From Ignavibacteriota bacterium (GTDB lineage Bacteria > Bacteroidota > Ignavibacteria > UBA10030 > SZUA-254), in assembly GCA_025358305.1 (NCBI GenBank), contig JANYJZ010000035.1, positions 62,001 to 126,000 on the forward strand: a DNA stretch of 64,000 bases, read 5' to 3'. The position numbers were made by a program, and so were the translations under genes. The notes below the pieces were generated by a model. That model worked only from the letters and a program-made list of their open reading frames with translations. It ran no database searches and was not told where the DNA came from. How positions within the stretch are numbered: position 1 is the first letter of the stretch; each line of letters opens with the position of its first letter. Below, piece after piece: positions 51,444 through 61,068 of this stretch.

Positions 51444-52269
51444 ACGTCCTGTCGCGTTCGCGCCGGGCTTCGTAGAGGAAGACGGCGCTCGCACTGGCGA
51501 CGTTCAGCGAGTCGGTGTCGTTGAGCATCGGTATCGACACGCGGTCGGTGCAGGCCTCGAGCACATCGTCCGATATCCCTTCCCCCTCGTTTCCAAGGAC
51601 GATGCAGCAGTTCCCCCGTAGAGCGTTCGAGGTGTGGATCGGGGTGCCGGCGGGGGTCGTCGCAACGACCTTTGTCCCGTATTCCCGGCTGAGTCCCCGA
51701 AGCGCTTCCGGGAGGTCGTCCACGTGGACGATGCGCATATCGAAGACCGTCCCCATGGAGTTCCGGACGGCGCGGCGAAGATAGGGACTGCTGGACGACG
51801 CACCGACGACGAGTGCGTCGACGCCGAACGCGGCGCAATTCCTGATGACGACGCCGACATTCTCCGCGTTGACCAGACCGTCGAGTGCGACAAGGAGGTG
51901 AGGGGCGGCGATGGCCCGGATGGTCTCGTCGAGGGATCGTTCCTCCGGGACTCGTGCGACCGCCATGATCCCCTGGTGGAGGTTGAACCCGACGATCTCC
52001 TCCATGAGGTCCCTCCCGGCGAGATAGATCGGCACCTCTGGCAGGCGCGGCGCCCCTTGCGTCCGGCGGATCCGCTCAAGCCATGTCTCGGTCGCGAGGA
52101 TGGAGACGATCGTGAACGAGGACATGAGGAGGCGTTCGACGACCTTTTCCCCCTCGGCGACGAAGATCCCCTCCTTATAATGATCCGCCGGACGCCGAAG
52201 CGTCCGGTACGGCCGTAAGTAGGGCGCATCGAGCGACGTGATGCGGATGATCTGTTCTGCCGGTTTCAT
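51442..52269 (-). CDS. TrmH/SpoU-family RNA 2'-O-methyltransferase
   Basis: 275 residues from ATG 52269 (MKPAEQIIRITS). The frame stays open to 52389, but the added 40 residues do not look family-like. The SPOUT motifs are ALDGLVNAENVGVVIRNC, CIVLGNEGEGIS and IPMLNDTDSLNVASASAV, with the knot-forming asparagine and the SAM-binding loops. An N-terminal L30e-like RNA-binding region (GIFVAEGEKVVERLL) precedes them. It methylates a ribose in tRNA or rRNA. The exact nucleotide cannot be told. Confidence 0.9.
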   Translation of the reverse strand: MKPAEQIIRITSLDAPYLRPYRTLRRPADHYKEGIFVAEGEKVVERLLMSSFTIVSILATETWLERIRRTQGAPRLPEVPIYLAGRDLMEEIVGFNLHQGIMAVARVPEERSLDETIRAIAAPHLLVALDGLVNAENVGVVIRNCAAFGVDALVVGASSSSPYLRRAVRNSMGTVFDMRIVHVDDLPEALRGLSREYGTKVVATTPAGTPIHTSNALRGNCCIVLGNEGEGISDDVLEACTDRVSIPMLNDTDSLNVASASAVFLYEARRERDRT

Positions 52270-52834
52270 GTGGGAAGAAAGATAGGCCGAAAGGTCCTCA
52301 GAAGCAAGAAATGACACGTTCCGGAGCGATGACGCCTCGACGTTGCCGGCGGAAGTCGTCAATAAGAACGAACGTAGCGATCGTACCATGGATCGATCGA
52401 CATTATTAACGCAGGTAGTCGTTGTCGCTCATGAGCCTCGCCGAGAGGACGGTCAAGACGTGGTCTGAGAGCGGAGCGCTCCCCTCGAGCACGATCCCCC
52501 CCCGGAGGTGCCACAGAAAAAAATCCTCACGCATGAGATCCTCACACTTCGCCGAGTTGCAGGCCTCCACCAACCCCGGTGCGCTAGACGCTCAACTTCG
52601 TCAAGAACGCATTTCAGCTCAATTCGGGGTCGAAAAAAGGCCGCACTCGACAAAAAGGCAAGGAATAATTTCGATTTGGATAGATGAGTGAAACTTCTTA
52701 TATTGGAAACCGTAGAAACCAATAGAGTATTCTAAAGAATTTATTGGCTATAATTGCAGTATTTTACTGCTTTTTTTATCACCCTCTGGAAACTGTAAAT
52801 ACTCTATAGGTTTCCGCTGTACAAGGAGAAGGTC
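52270..52834 (+). other. intergenic control region of the efflux operon (565 bp)
   Basis: No gene is supported between the methyltransferase start and the TetR gene. The first half is nondescript. The last 150 bases are AT-rich and hold the operator array, a perfect -10 TATAAT (52749-52754) and a small hairpin GCAGTA-TTT-TACTGC followed by seven T (52756-52777) that could attenuate transcription. Confidence 0.65.
52701..52814 (+). promoter_or_regulatory. operator array and -10 element upstream of tetR-efflux operon
   Basis: GAAACCAATAGAGTATT (52715-52731) recurs inverted at 52798-52814 with one mismatch. TATTGG (52701-52706) and CCAATA (52719-52724) form a 6-bp inverted repeat with a 12-base centre, and another TATTGG lies at 52742-52747. 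TATAAT (52749-52754) is between them. This fits repression by the TetR protein encoded 20 bases downstream. Confidence 0.65.
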
Positions 52835-53455
52835 ATGGACACTGATGCAGAGATAAAAAGCCGCATTTGCGCCGCCGCCCGTGAGCAATTCTATCTCTAT
52901 GGATTCAACAAGGTAACGGTTGATGAAATCGCCACGAAGCTCGGTATGAGCAAAAAGACGCTCTACAAGTACTTCCCGAGCAAGGACGACCTCGTCATGG
53001 AGGTGACCCGAACGACGATCGCACAGATGGACCAGTGCTGCCAGGGGTTCCTTCTCGACGAGAATACCGATTTCGTCGTGAAGCTCAAGAACATGATGAC
53101 CTTCGTGGCGATGCAGTACGCGAAGATGGGCCGACCCCTTATGGAGGACCTGGAAAAGAACGCCCCACACATCTGGAAGGAGATCGATCATTACCGCACC
53201 CAGAGCATCATGCGGTATTTCGGCAATCTCCTGAAGGAGGGGAGGGAGAAGGGCGTGTTCCGCACGGACGTCGACCGCGAGCTTGTTCTCATGATCTACA
53301 ATAATGCGATCCAGAACATCATCCGCCCGGAGGTCCTCAGCCAGGTCCCCTATTCGGCCGCACAGGTGTTCGACGCGATCATCAAGATCATTTTTGAAGG
53401 TATCCTCACCGACGAGGCAAAACCGAGATACCTTTCCAATAACGCAACTGTGTAA
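52835..53455 (+). CDS. TetR/AcrR-family transcriptional regulator
   Basis: 206 residues, AAGGAG about 9 bases upstream. The helix-turn-helix is at about residues 25-47: KVTVDEIATKLGMSKKTLYK, YFPSKDDL. The C-terminal ligand domain has no recognised subfamily. It is the first gene of a four-gene efflux operon (TolC, adaptor and RND pump follow) and has palindromic sites in its own leader, so autorepression released by a pump substrate is the likely mode. Confidence 0.92.
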   Translation: MDTDAEIKSRICAAAREQFYLYGFNKVTVDEIATKLGMSKKTLYKYFPSKDDLVMEVTRTTIAQMDQCCQGFLLDENTDFVVKLKNMMTFVAMQYAKMGRPLMEDLEKNAPHIWKEIDHYRTQSIMRYFGNLLKEGREKGVFRTDVDRELVLMIYNNAIQNIIRPEVLSQVPYSAAQVFDAIIKIIFEGILTDEAKPRYLSNNATV

Positions 53456-53470
53456 CCGGAGGAGCCACTT

Positions 53471-54823
53471 ATGGTACGAACGACGATCACGATCTTCATA
53501 CTCGCCGCGCTGGCTGCCGTGCCTGCGCATGCCCAGGAACAGCGCCCGCTCACGCTCGAACAGAGCATCAATATCGGGCTGGACAAGAGCCGGACGCTGC
53601 ACGCCTCGCGTGCGGGCGTCGATGCCGCGGAGGCGCGGGCAAGCGAGGCAAACGCCGCCGGGCTGCCCTCAGTGAAGGCGAACGGTTCCTACACCCGGTT
53701 CAGCAGCGTTCCGCCGTTCGTTCTCACGCTCCCGCCGCCGCTCTCCGGGTCGTACACGATCTCGCCGTCGATCGTGAACAGCTACAATGTGCGTCTCTCG
53801 CTCCAACAGCCCCTGTTCACGGGGTTCCGGGTCCAGAGTAGCTCCTCCATGTCGGAGAATGTCGCGAAGGCTGCCGGCGAAGAATACAACAAGGACCGCT
53901 CCGAGCTCGTCTACGCCGTGACGAACGCGTACTGGTCCCTCTTCAAGGCGATCGAGTTCAAGAAGCTCATCGACGAGAACGCCGGCCAGGTCAAGGCGCA
54001 TCTTCAGGACGTGCAGAATTTTCTTGCCCAGGGGATGGCGACGAACAACGACGTGCTGAAGGTTCAGGTGCAATACTCGAACGTTCAACTTCAGCAGATC
54101 GATGCGAACAACAACGTCCAGCTGGCGATGATCGGGCTGAACAACGTCATGGGCATCCCTTTGGAGACCCAGACCCAGCTCGTATCCGTCCCGGTCCTTC
54201 CGGAGGCCGGGCAGGGGGATTCGCTCCTGCGCCCGGGCGCGCTCCCCGACGTCGCGGCGCTCGTACGGCGGGCGGTCGAACAGCGTCCGGAATTGAAGGC
54301 CCTGGAATACAGGGTACAGGCAGGCGAGAACGGCGTGACGCTCGCGCGTTCGGGCTGGTTCCCGCAGGTCTACCTCTCCGGAGGCTATACGTACGCGCGG
54401 CCGAACCAACGCCTCGTCCCCACGCAGGATCTCTGGAAGGACACCTGGGACGTGAGCGTGTCGGCCTCATGGGACATCTGGAACTGGGGAACAACGGTGC
54501 ATCAGACGAACCAGGCCCAGGCCGAGCTCTCGCAAGTTATGGATGCCCGTTCCCAGCTCCGGGACGGCGTCGCACTTGAGGTGACACAGGCGTATCTCAA
54601 CATGAAGCAGGCCGGTGAACGGATCCTCGTTTCACAACAGAGTGTCGGGCAGGCGGCGGAGAACTACCGCGTGACGGACGAACGGTTCAAGTCTGGCATC
54701 GCCCTCAATTCCGACCTGCTCGACGCCGAGGTGGCTCTCCTCCAGGCAAAAACGTCGTATACGCAGTCGCTCGTCGACTATCAGCTGTCGAACGCCCGGC
54801 TGCACAAAGCAATTGGCCAATAG
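53471..54823 (+). CDS. TolC-family outer-membrane efflux protein
   Basis: 450 residues with GGAGGA upstream. Signal peptide about 1-22 (AALAAVPAHAQ). Two OEP repeats: LTLEQSINIGLDKSRTLHAS near residue 28 and PDVAALVRRAVEQRPELKAL near 260, each followed by long helices. It forms the outer-membrane channel of the tripartite pump with the next two gene products. Confidence 0.92.
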   Translation: MVRTTITIFILAALAAVPAHAQEQRPLTLEQSINIGLDKSRTLHASRAGVDAAEARASEANAAGLPSVKANGSYTRFSSVPPFVLTLPPPLSGSYTISPSIVNSYNVRLSLQQPLFTGFRVQSSSSMSENVAKAAGEEYNKDRSELVYAVTNAYWSLFKAIEFKKLIDENAGQVKAHLQDVQNFLAQGMATNNDVLKVQVQYSNVQLQQIDANNNVQLAMIGLNNVMGIPLETQTQLVSVPVLPEAGQGDSLLRPGALPDVAALVRRAVEQRPELKALEYRVQAGENGVTLARSGWFPQVYLSGGYTYARPNQRLVPTQDLWKDTWDVSVSASWDIWNWGTTVHQTNQAQAELSQVMDARSQLRDGVALEVTQAYLNMKQAGERILVSQQSVGQAAENYRVTDERFKSGIALNSDLLDAEVALLQAKTSYTQSLVDYQLSNARLHKAIGQ

Positions 54824-54847
54824 CGGTTCATAAGAAGGGTACATGGT

Positions 54848-55897
54848 ATGAATAAGAAGAAGGTCATTCTCTGGGGCTCGTTCGTTCTTGCGCTCCTCGT
54901 CACGGTGCTTCTCTATAACAAGTCCCGGATGGACGCCAAATCCCAAAACGGGATTCTCGGGGCCATCCCCGTGTCGGTCGGCCCCGTCGTCCGCCAGCAG
55001 CTGACGAATACGCATGCGCTCGTTGGTACCGTCTACGGCCGTAATGACGTCGCGGTCGTCGCGGAGGTGCAGGGTAAGATCGTCGCCATGCGCGTGGACG
55101 TGGGGGATCCGGTGCACGCCGGCACCGTCCTCATGCAGGTCGACGACGAGATGAAGAAAGCGGCGTTCGAGGCCGCCGAGGTGAATTATGAGAAGGCGAA
55201 GAAGGACCTCGAACGCCAGCAAGCGCTCTCTGCCCAAAAGGCGTCGACGGACGCGCAGCTCGAATCCGCCCGGTTGTCCTTCAAGGCCGTCGAATCGCAG
55301 TATGTGACGGCAAGGCGCCAGTACAACGACACGAAGATCACGTCGCCCATCGAGGGAGTGGTGACGGCCCGGCCGGTGAATCTCGGATCGTATGTGCAGT
55401 CCGGAAACGTCGTGGCGAACGTCGTGGACATCTCCACGCTGAAGGTCAAGATCAACGTCAGCGAGAACCTCGTGTTCCGGCTCCACCCGGGCGACCTGGT
55501 CACCGTGACGACGGACGTCTACCCGAAGGCGGTCTTCCAGGGGACCCTGCAGGCCATCAGCGCCAAAGGGGATGAGTCGCATACGTACGCGGCGGAAGTG
55601 TCGCTCAAGAATAGCAGCGAGACGCCGCTAAAGGCAGGGATGTTCGCGCTCATCACGTTCTCCTCGCTCGAGCACGACGCCGCCCTCACCATTCCCCGGC
55701 AGGCCCTCGTAGGAAGCGTACGGCAGGCACGTGTGTTCGTCGTCGAAGACGGGGTTGCGAAACTGCGCGACATCATCGTTGATTCCGAGATCGGAACGGT
55801 CATCGAAGTGCTCCAGGGCCTGAAGGAAGGCGAGTCCGTTGTCGTCAACGGACAGAACAACATCAAAGACAACACGATCGTTGAAATTATCAAGTAG
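54848..55897 (+). CDS. RND efflux periplasmic adaptor (membrane fusion protein)
   Basis: 349 residues with AAGGG upstream. One N-terminal membrane anchor (VILWGSFVLALLVTVLLYN), no lipobox. The lipoyl-like half-motif VQGKIVAMRVDVGDPVHAGT is followed by a helical hairpin and ITSPIEGVVTARPVNLGSYV, then beta-barrel and membrane-proximal domains (IPRQALVG, GLKEGESVVVNGQ). It links pump and channel. Confidence 0.92.
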   Translation: MNKKKVILWGSFVLALLVTVLLYNKSRMDAKSQNGILGAIPVSVGPVVRQQLTNTHALVGTVYGRNDVAVVAEVQGKIVAMRVDVGDPVHAGTVLMQVDDEMKKAAFEAAEVNYEKAKKDLERQQALSAQKASTDAQLESARLSFKAVESQYVTARRQYNDTKITSPIEGVVTARPVNLGSYVQSGNVVANVVDISTLKVKINVSENLVFRLHPGDLVTVTTDVYPKAVFQGTLQAISAKGDESHTYAAEVSLKNSSETPLKAGMFALITFSSLEHDAALTIPRQALVGSVRQARVFVVEDGVAKLRDIIVDSEIGTVIEVLQGLKEGESVVVNGQNNIKDNTIVEIIK

Positions 55898-55935
55898 CCG
55901 TACGCGCGGCGACCGCGCGTGAAGGAGAAAGCGTC

Positions 55936-58900
55936 ATGACACTTACAGAACTATCCATAAAGCGGCCGTCCCTCGTCGTCGTGTTCTTTTCGGCGCTTGC
56001 GGTGCTCGGCATCGTCAGTTACAGCCAGCTGAAGTACGAACTTCTGCCGAAGATCACGCCGCCCTTCGTCACGATCAGCACCGTCTACCCCGGCGCCTCC
56101 CCGAACGAGGTGCAGACCTCCGTGACGAAACTCATCGAGGATGCGGTCTCGGGCATTGACAAGGTCTCGGCCGTCTACTCGACCTCGTCGGAAGGCATCT
56201 CGTTCGTCAACATCGAGTTCCTTCAGTCGGCGGACGTGAACATCGCGCTCCAAGATGCCCAGCGGAAGGTCAACGAAGTGGCCTTCCGACTCCCGGACGG
56301 GGCGAAGACCCCGACGATCACGAAGTTCGCGATTGATGAACGGCCCGTGATCCGGATGGGAGCGACCAGCAACATGCCGAGCCGGGAGTTCTACCAGCTC
56401 CTCAAGGACAGGATCCAGCCCGAGATCTCGAAGCTTCCGGGCGTCGCACAGGTCGCCCTCGTCGGAGGGGACGAACGCGAGATCAGGATCAACGTCGACG
56501 CCCACAAGCTCCGGTCATACGGGCTATCGATCCTTCAAGTGACGCAAGCGGTGAAGTCGTCGAATCTCGACTTCCCGACGGGAAAAGTGAAAGAGGGTGA
56601 GGACCAGTACATCGTCCGCATCGCGGGTAAATTCAGTTCCGTGGACGACCTTCGCAAGCTCGCGATCGGACAGTCGAAGTCCGGCGGCGACATCCTCTTG
56701 TCGGACGTCGCGGAAGTGCAGGACGGACAGAAGGAGTACACCACACTTTCGCGGATCAACGGCGTGGCGTCGGTGGGCATTTTGGTGGTGAAGCAGAACG
56801 ACGCAAATTCCGTCGATGTGAGCGCAAGCGTCCGGGCGGAGCTTCCGAAGATCGAGAAGACCTTCCAGAACATCCACCTCAAGTTCGATATCGCCCAAGA
56901 TGGCTCGATCTTCACCCTCGACGCCGCCAACGCGGTGACGCACGACCTCTTGGTCGCGGTCATGCTCGTCGCGCTCGTCATGCTCGCCTTCCTCCATAGC
57001 ATCCGGAATTCGGTCATCGTCATGATCGCGATCCCCGCATCGATGGTCTCGTCGTTCATCGGCATGTACGTATTCGGCATGTCGCTCAATCTCATGACGC
57101 TCCTCGGGCTCTCCCTTGTTGTGGGCATCCTCGTCGACGATTCCATCGTCGTTCTGGAGAACATCTACCGCCACCTCGAAATGGGGGACGACAGGATCAC
57201 CGCCGCGATCAAGGGGCGCAACGAGATCGGCTTCGCCGCTCTCTCGATCACGCTGGTCGACGTCGTCGTGTTCATCCCGCTGTCGCTCGTGTCCGGCCTC
57301 GTCGGCAATATCATGAGGGAATTCGCGCTCGTCGTGGTCTTTTCCACTCTCATGTCCCTCCTCGTATCGTTCACGATCACGCCGTGGCTCGCCTCGCGTT
57401 TCGCGAAACTGGAGCATCTCGGCACGCGTTCTCTGTTGGGGAAATTCTCCGTGTGGTTCGAGTCCCGGTTCAAGGCGCTCTCGGAGGTCTACCTCACCGT
57501 CCTCCGGTGGAGCCTCCAGAACCGCTGGAAGGTCATGGTGGCCGCGCTCGCCCTGTTCGTCGCGTCGTTCGCACTCGTTCCCCTCGGGTTCATCGGAAGC
57601 GAGTTCATCTCGGTCGCCGACCGCGGGGAGTTCACGGTGACCCTTGAGCTGCCGCCGGGAGCGACGTTTGAGCGCACGAATTTCGCGACGCGGGAGGTCG
57701 AAGAGGTGATGTCGAAGGTGCCGGAGATCAAGAGGATGTTCGTCAATGTCGGTACGTCGAGCGAAGGCTTCTTCGGACAGACGTCGAACAACACCTCAGA
57801 ACTCAATGTGACCCTGACGCCGAAAGAGAAGCGCGCTCGCTCGACCGATGACGTGGAACGGGACATCAAGTCGCAGCTCCTGCGACTGCCGGGGGTGAAG
57901 GTCCGCGTCGACCCGATCGGCATCTTCGGGACGGCGAACCAGGCCCCGATCCAGATCCTCGTGAGCGGAACGGACTACGATGAGGTCAGGGCGGCCGCTG
58001 TCAAGGTCGCGGATCTCATGAAGGGCATCCCCGGAACCTCTGATGTCCGCCTCTCCTCAGAGGAGGGGAAGCCGGAGACCCGCATCGAGTTTGACCGGCA
58101 AAAGATGGCCTCGCTGGGACTGAATCTCGCGGAGGTCGGAGCAACGCTCCGCGTTGCGTATAACGGCGACGAGGATTCGAAGTTCCGGGAGGGGACGAAC
58201 GAATTCGACATCCGAATCGTGCTCGATGAATTCGACCGGTCTCGGACGAGCGACGTCGAAAATATGACCTTCCTCAACAAGAAGGGGCAGCTCATCGAAC
58301 TGCGACAGTTCGCGAGCGTCTACCAGACGACGGGACCGACGAAGCTCCAGCGCCAGGACCGCAACTACTCCGTGACCGTGTTCTCACAGGCGGTCGGCCG
58401 GCCGAGTGGATCGATCGGGTCGGATATCAAATTGAAGCTCGCCGGCATGCTCCCGGAGGGTATCAAGGTGAGCTATCTCGGCGATTTAAAGAATCAGGCC
58501 GAAGGCTTCGGTAATCTGGGCCTCGCGCTCCTTGCGGCTATCCTGTTCGTCTACATGATCATGGTGGCGCTGTATGATTCCTACGTCTACCCGTTCGTTG
58601 TGCTCTTTTCTATCCCCGTCGCGATGATCGGCGCCCTGTTGGCGCTTGCCCTCACGATGAAATCGCTCAGCATCTTCTCGATCCTTGGTATCATCATGTT
58701 GGTGGGTCTCGTAGGTAAGAATGCGATTCTTATCGTAGACCGCACGAACCAGATGCGCTTGGAGCGCAAACTGAGTACGTTCGAAGCTCTCCTTGAAGCG
58801 GGTCACACGCGGTTGCGTCCGATCCTCATGACGACCGTCGCGATGGTCTTTGGGATGCTCCCCATTGCGCTCAGCGGGTCGGCCGGCGCCGAATGGAAAT

Positions 58901-59109
58901 CCGGTCTTGCCTGGGCGCTCATCGGGGGTCTGACAAGTTCACTTCTGCTGACGCTCATTCTCGTGCCGGTCGTGTATACAAAGGTGGATCAGATGCGCGA
59001 AGCAGCTCCAGAGTTCTTCGCAAAGCTGTTCAAAAAGAGGGTGTGGAGGTTCGGCGAACGCCGCGCGACCCCAGGTCTCCCGGCGATGGAGTTTCAGGAG
59101 GGCAAGTAA
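55936..59109 (+). CDS. RND-family multidrug/heavy-molecule efflux pump (AcrB-like)
   Basis: 1057 residues with AAGGAG upstream, 12 membrane helices and two large periplasmic loops. The start LSIKRPSLVVVFFSALAVLG, YPGASPNEVQTSVTKLIEDA and LVVGILVDDSIVVLENIYRH (the proton-relay aspartate pair in helix 4) are family signatures. SVTVF and GMLPIALSGSAGAEWKSGL near the end match the AcrB C-terminal half. Drug-type rather than metal-type relay residues suggest hydrophobic or amphiphilic substrates. The last gene of the operon converges with the response regulator after 1 base. Confidence 0.93.
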   Translation: MTLTELSIKRPSLVVVFFSALAVLGIVSYSQLKYELLPKITPPFVTISTVYPGASPNEVQTSVTKLIEDAVSGIDKVSAVYSTSSEGISFVNIEFLQSADVNIALQDAQRKVNEVAFRLPDGAKTPTITKFAIDERPVIRMGATSNMPSREFYQLLKDRIQPEISKLPGVAQVALVGGDEREIRINVDAHKLRSYGLSILQVTQAVKSSNLDFPTGKVKEGEDQYIVRIAGKFSSVDDLRKLAIGQSKSGGDILLSDVAEVQDGQKEYTTLSRINGVASVGILVVKQNDANSVDVSASVRAELPKIEKTFQNIHLKFDIAQDGSIFTLDAANAVTHDLLVAVMLVALVMLAFLHSIRNSVIVMIAIPASMVSSFIGMYVFGMSLNLMTLLGLSLVVGILVDDSIVVLENIYRHLEMGDDRITAAIKGRNEIGFAALSITLVDVVVFIPLSLVSGLVGNIMREFALVVVFSTLMSLLVSFTITPWLASRFAKLEHLGTRSLLGKFSVWFESRFKALSEVYLTVLRWSLQNRWKVMVAALALFVASFALVPLGFIGSEFISVADRGEFTVTLELPPGATFERTNFATREVEEVMSKVPEIKRMFVNVGTSSEGFFGQTSNNTSELNVTLTPKEKRARSTDDVERDIKSQLLRLPGVKVRVDPIGIFGTANQAPIQILVSGTDYDEVRAAAVKVADLMKGIPGTSDVRLSSEEGKPETRIEFDRQKMASLGLNLAEVGATLRVAYNGDEDSKFREGTNEFDIRIVLDEFDRSRTSDVENMTFLNKKGQLIELRQFASVYQTTGPTKLQRQDRNYSVTVFSQAVGRPSGSIGSDIKLKLAGMLPEGIKVSYLGDLKNQAEGFGNLGLALLAAILFVYMIMVALYDSYVYPFVVLFSIPVAMIGALLALALTMKSLSIFSILGIIMLVGLVGKNAILIVDRTNQMRLERKLSTFEALLEAGHTRLRPILMTTVAMVFGMLPIALSGSAGAEWKSGLAWALIGGLTSSLLLTLILVPVVYTKVDQMREAAPEFFAKLFKKRVWRFGERRATPGLPAMEFQEGK

Positions 59110-59110
59110 T

Positions 59111-59590
59111 CTACCGCGTGCGCGAGTCGTACCGACGTGGCGCGCGGTCCTCGCGGTTGAGGGAATGGGGAGCAACCCGGTCCGCGCGGGGGAATCCTCC
59201 GGCCGTGGGAGGGTTTCCGCGCTTCTCCTCGGGTGTCGTAAGATAGAGGATCCATTCCTTCATCTCGGAGGGGGCGCGTCCCTTCTTGAGGAAGGCGTCA
59301 TGCTTCCCGGTGGCGACCGCGGACAGCGTATGCGGGTCGTCGAAGGCCGAGACGAACAGAAAGGGGAGTGCGACGTACTTGGGGTTTGCGCGCACGGTTT
59401 TATGGAATTTTAGACCGTCCATGATCGGCATATAGACGTCGGAGACGATAATGTCGAATGAACTCGACGCCAATTTTTCCAGCGCGTCATCGCCGTTGTC
59501 CGCCGTGGTCACGTTCCACCCCTGGTCCTCCAGATAATGCCTGCCGAGCAGGAGGTACTGAGGTTCGTCGTCGACAAAAAGGATCTTCAT
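59111..59590 (-). CDS. single-domain response regulator (CheY-like receiver)
   Basis: 159 residues, AAGG 7 bases upstream. Acidic pocket ILFVDDEP, phospho-acceptor in DIIVSDVYMPIMDG, and the conserved lysine in HDAFLKKGRAPSEM (FLKKG replaces the usual YLxKP). After residue 122 a basic, low-complexity tail of about 35 residues (GFPRADRVAPHSLNREDRAP) is unrelated to output domains. No kinase is adjacent. It may signal by protein interaction. Its tail overlaps nothing but ends one base from the RND gene. Confidence 0.88.
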   Translation of the reverse strand: MKILFVDDEPQYLLLGRHYLEDQGWNVTTADNGDDALEKLASSSFDIIVSDVYMPIMDGLKFHKTVRANPKYVALPFLFVSAFDDPHTLSAVATGKHDAFLKKGRAPSEMKEWILYLTTPEEKRGNPPTAGGFPRADRVAPHSLNREDRAPRRYDSRTR

Positions 59591-60033
59591 AGTTTGCCTT
59601 CATTTCTTGTATGTTCTACAACGAATGTACGACCCAGAGAGAAATAATCAACAGGGTATCTGTTCTGGCGCACAGGCATCAGTGGTTCCGGAAGTTCGAA
59701 AGCCGCACAGATTCTACGTTTTCTTGGTACTTCCATCGTAAATTCACTTTTTTTGGCCCATAGTTCCTGCGTTTTCCAATTCTTTGATTTTCCTGATTTT
59801 TCGCTTCTTTCTCCGCTTCGGTGCCGAACGTGCCTCCCTGTGTAGGCGAGGTCGCAGGCGTTTTTGAAGATGGGGATCGAATTCCCTACATTGACATTCA
59901 GACAACCGACAACACAAGGCCGTCAACCATTCCCGTGTTCAACGCGCGTACGAAGCTGCTGGAGGAGTCCAGATCGATCGGCACCATCCCCTCCATCGGT
60001 ATCAGCGCCGAATTCTGACCTCAGCACGCGACC
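59591..60033. other. intergenic region (443 bp)
   Basis: Mostly AT-rich and without a clear gene. It holds the response-regulator promoter region at its left side and a possible gene fragment at 59821-60018. A minus-strand frame with a Lys/Arg-rich stretch (59744-59926) has no gene-like features. Confidence 0.45.
59821..60018 (+). pseudogene. possible C-terminal fragment of an outer-membrane beta-barrel protein
   Basis: A 65-codon frame without ribosome-binding site, with stops just upstream. The second half has coding-like third positions and ends ESRSIGTIPSIGISAEF, alternating hydrophobic residues with a terminal phenylalanine as in barrel proteins. It could be the remnant of a deleted gene. 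Weak case. Confidence 0.25.
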
Positions 60034-61014
60034 ATGACCCCGAAACACGATCAGCCAGAAACCTCCCCGCTTCCGATCCGGCTCGGCATCAGCACCTGCC
60101 TTCTCGGAGAAAAAGTGCGGTTCGACGCAGGCCATAAGAAGGACCGGTATCTCACCGACGTGCTTGGGGCCTATTTCGAATGGGTGCCGGTCTGCCCGGA
60201 GCTCGAGGTCGGCATGGGGGTGCCTCGGGAGCCCGTTCGGCTCGTGGGAACGCCGGATGCCCCGCGGATGGTCGGTGTCAAGAGCGAGAAGGACTGGACC
60301 GATGAGATGGTCCGGTACGCCGAGCGACGTGCGACTTCACTCGAGGCGCTCGGGCTGAGCGGGTATATCTTCAAGAGCGATTCTCCGAGCTGCGGCATGG
60401 AGAGGGTGAAGGTCTTCGCGAAGAACGGCATTCCGACGAAGACCGGCCGGGGGCTCTTCACAAAGGTCCTCATGGAGACCTATCCGCTCCTTCCCGTCGA
60501 GGAGGAGGGGCGCCTCAACGATCCAGGGTTGCGGGAGAACTTCATCGTCCGCGTCTTTTCCTATCACCGGCTGCAGGAGCTGACTCGCCGGCGGTTCAGC
60601 GTCGGGGACCTCGTCCGGTTTCATGCGGCCCACAAGTACCTCTTGCTCGCCCACAGTCCCAAACATTATGACCTCCTGGGCCCCATCGTCGCGAACGCGA
60701 AGAAGACGGCGTATCCCCTACTGAAGGAGTCGTACAGCCGGCTCTTCATGGAAGGTCTCGCCGTCAAGGCAACGACGAAGAAGAACGCGAACGTCCTGCA
60801 GCACATCCTGGGATTTCTCAAGGACCATCTGCCGAGCGGGGAGAAACAGGACGTCCTCGATGCGATCGAGGATTTCCGGAAAGAGCTCGTCCCGATCGTC
60901 GTGCCGCTGACGCTCCTCCGGCACTATGTGAAGAAGCACGATATCGTCTACATCGCGGACCAGGTCTATCTGCAGCCCCATCCGAAGGAACTCATGCTCC
61001 GGAATCACGTCTAG
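60034..61014 (+). CDS. DUF523-DUF1722 protein (YbgA-like; TudS-related N-terminal domain)
   Basis: 326 residues. The DUF523 half (about 15-160) has three conserved cysteines: C22 in GISTCLLGEKVRFD, C54 in VPVCPELEVGMG and C120 in SDSPSCGM, the set that binds an iron-sulfur cluster in the thiouracil-desulfurising TudS relatives. The DUF1722 half (about 190-315) has FHAAHKYLLLAHSPKHY, as in E. coli YbgA. A role in desulfuration or nucleotide salvage is possible by family, but not shown for the two-domain form. The neighbours do not help. Confidence 0.88.
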   Translation: MTPKHDQPETSPLPIRLGISTCLLGEKVRFDAGHKKDRYLTDVLGAYFEWVPVCPELEVGMGVPREPVRLVGTPDAPRMVGVKSEKDWTDEMVRYAERRATSLEALGLSGYIFKSDSPSCGMERVKVFAKNGIPTKTGRGLFTKVLMETYPLLPVEEEGRLNDPGLRENFIVRVFSYHRLQELTRRRFSVGDLVRFHAAHKYLLLAHSPKHYDLLGPIVANAKKTAYPLLKESYSRLFMEGLAVKATTKKNANVLQHILGFLKDHLPSGEKQDVLDAIEDFRKELVPIVVPLTLLRHYVKKHDIVYIADQVYLQPHPKELMLRNHV

Positions 61015-61068
61015 CGCCCCTATACGGCTTGAAGGTTTTCGTAAAATTCCGTATGTTACCACCCAACC

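Noticed and set aside
52422-52691. 89-codon plus-strand open frame before the TetR gene
   Set aside because: No ribosome-binding site, no recognisable sequence, and it overlaps AT-rich control DNA.
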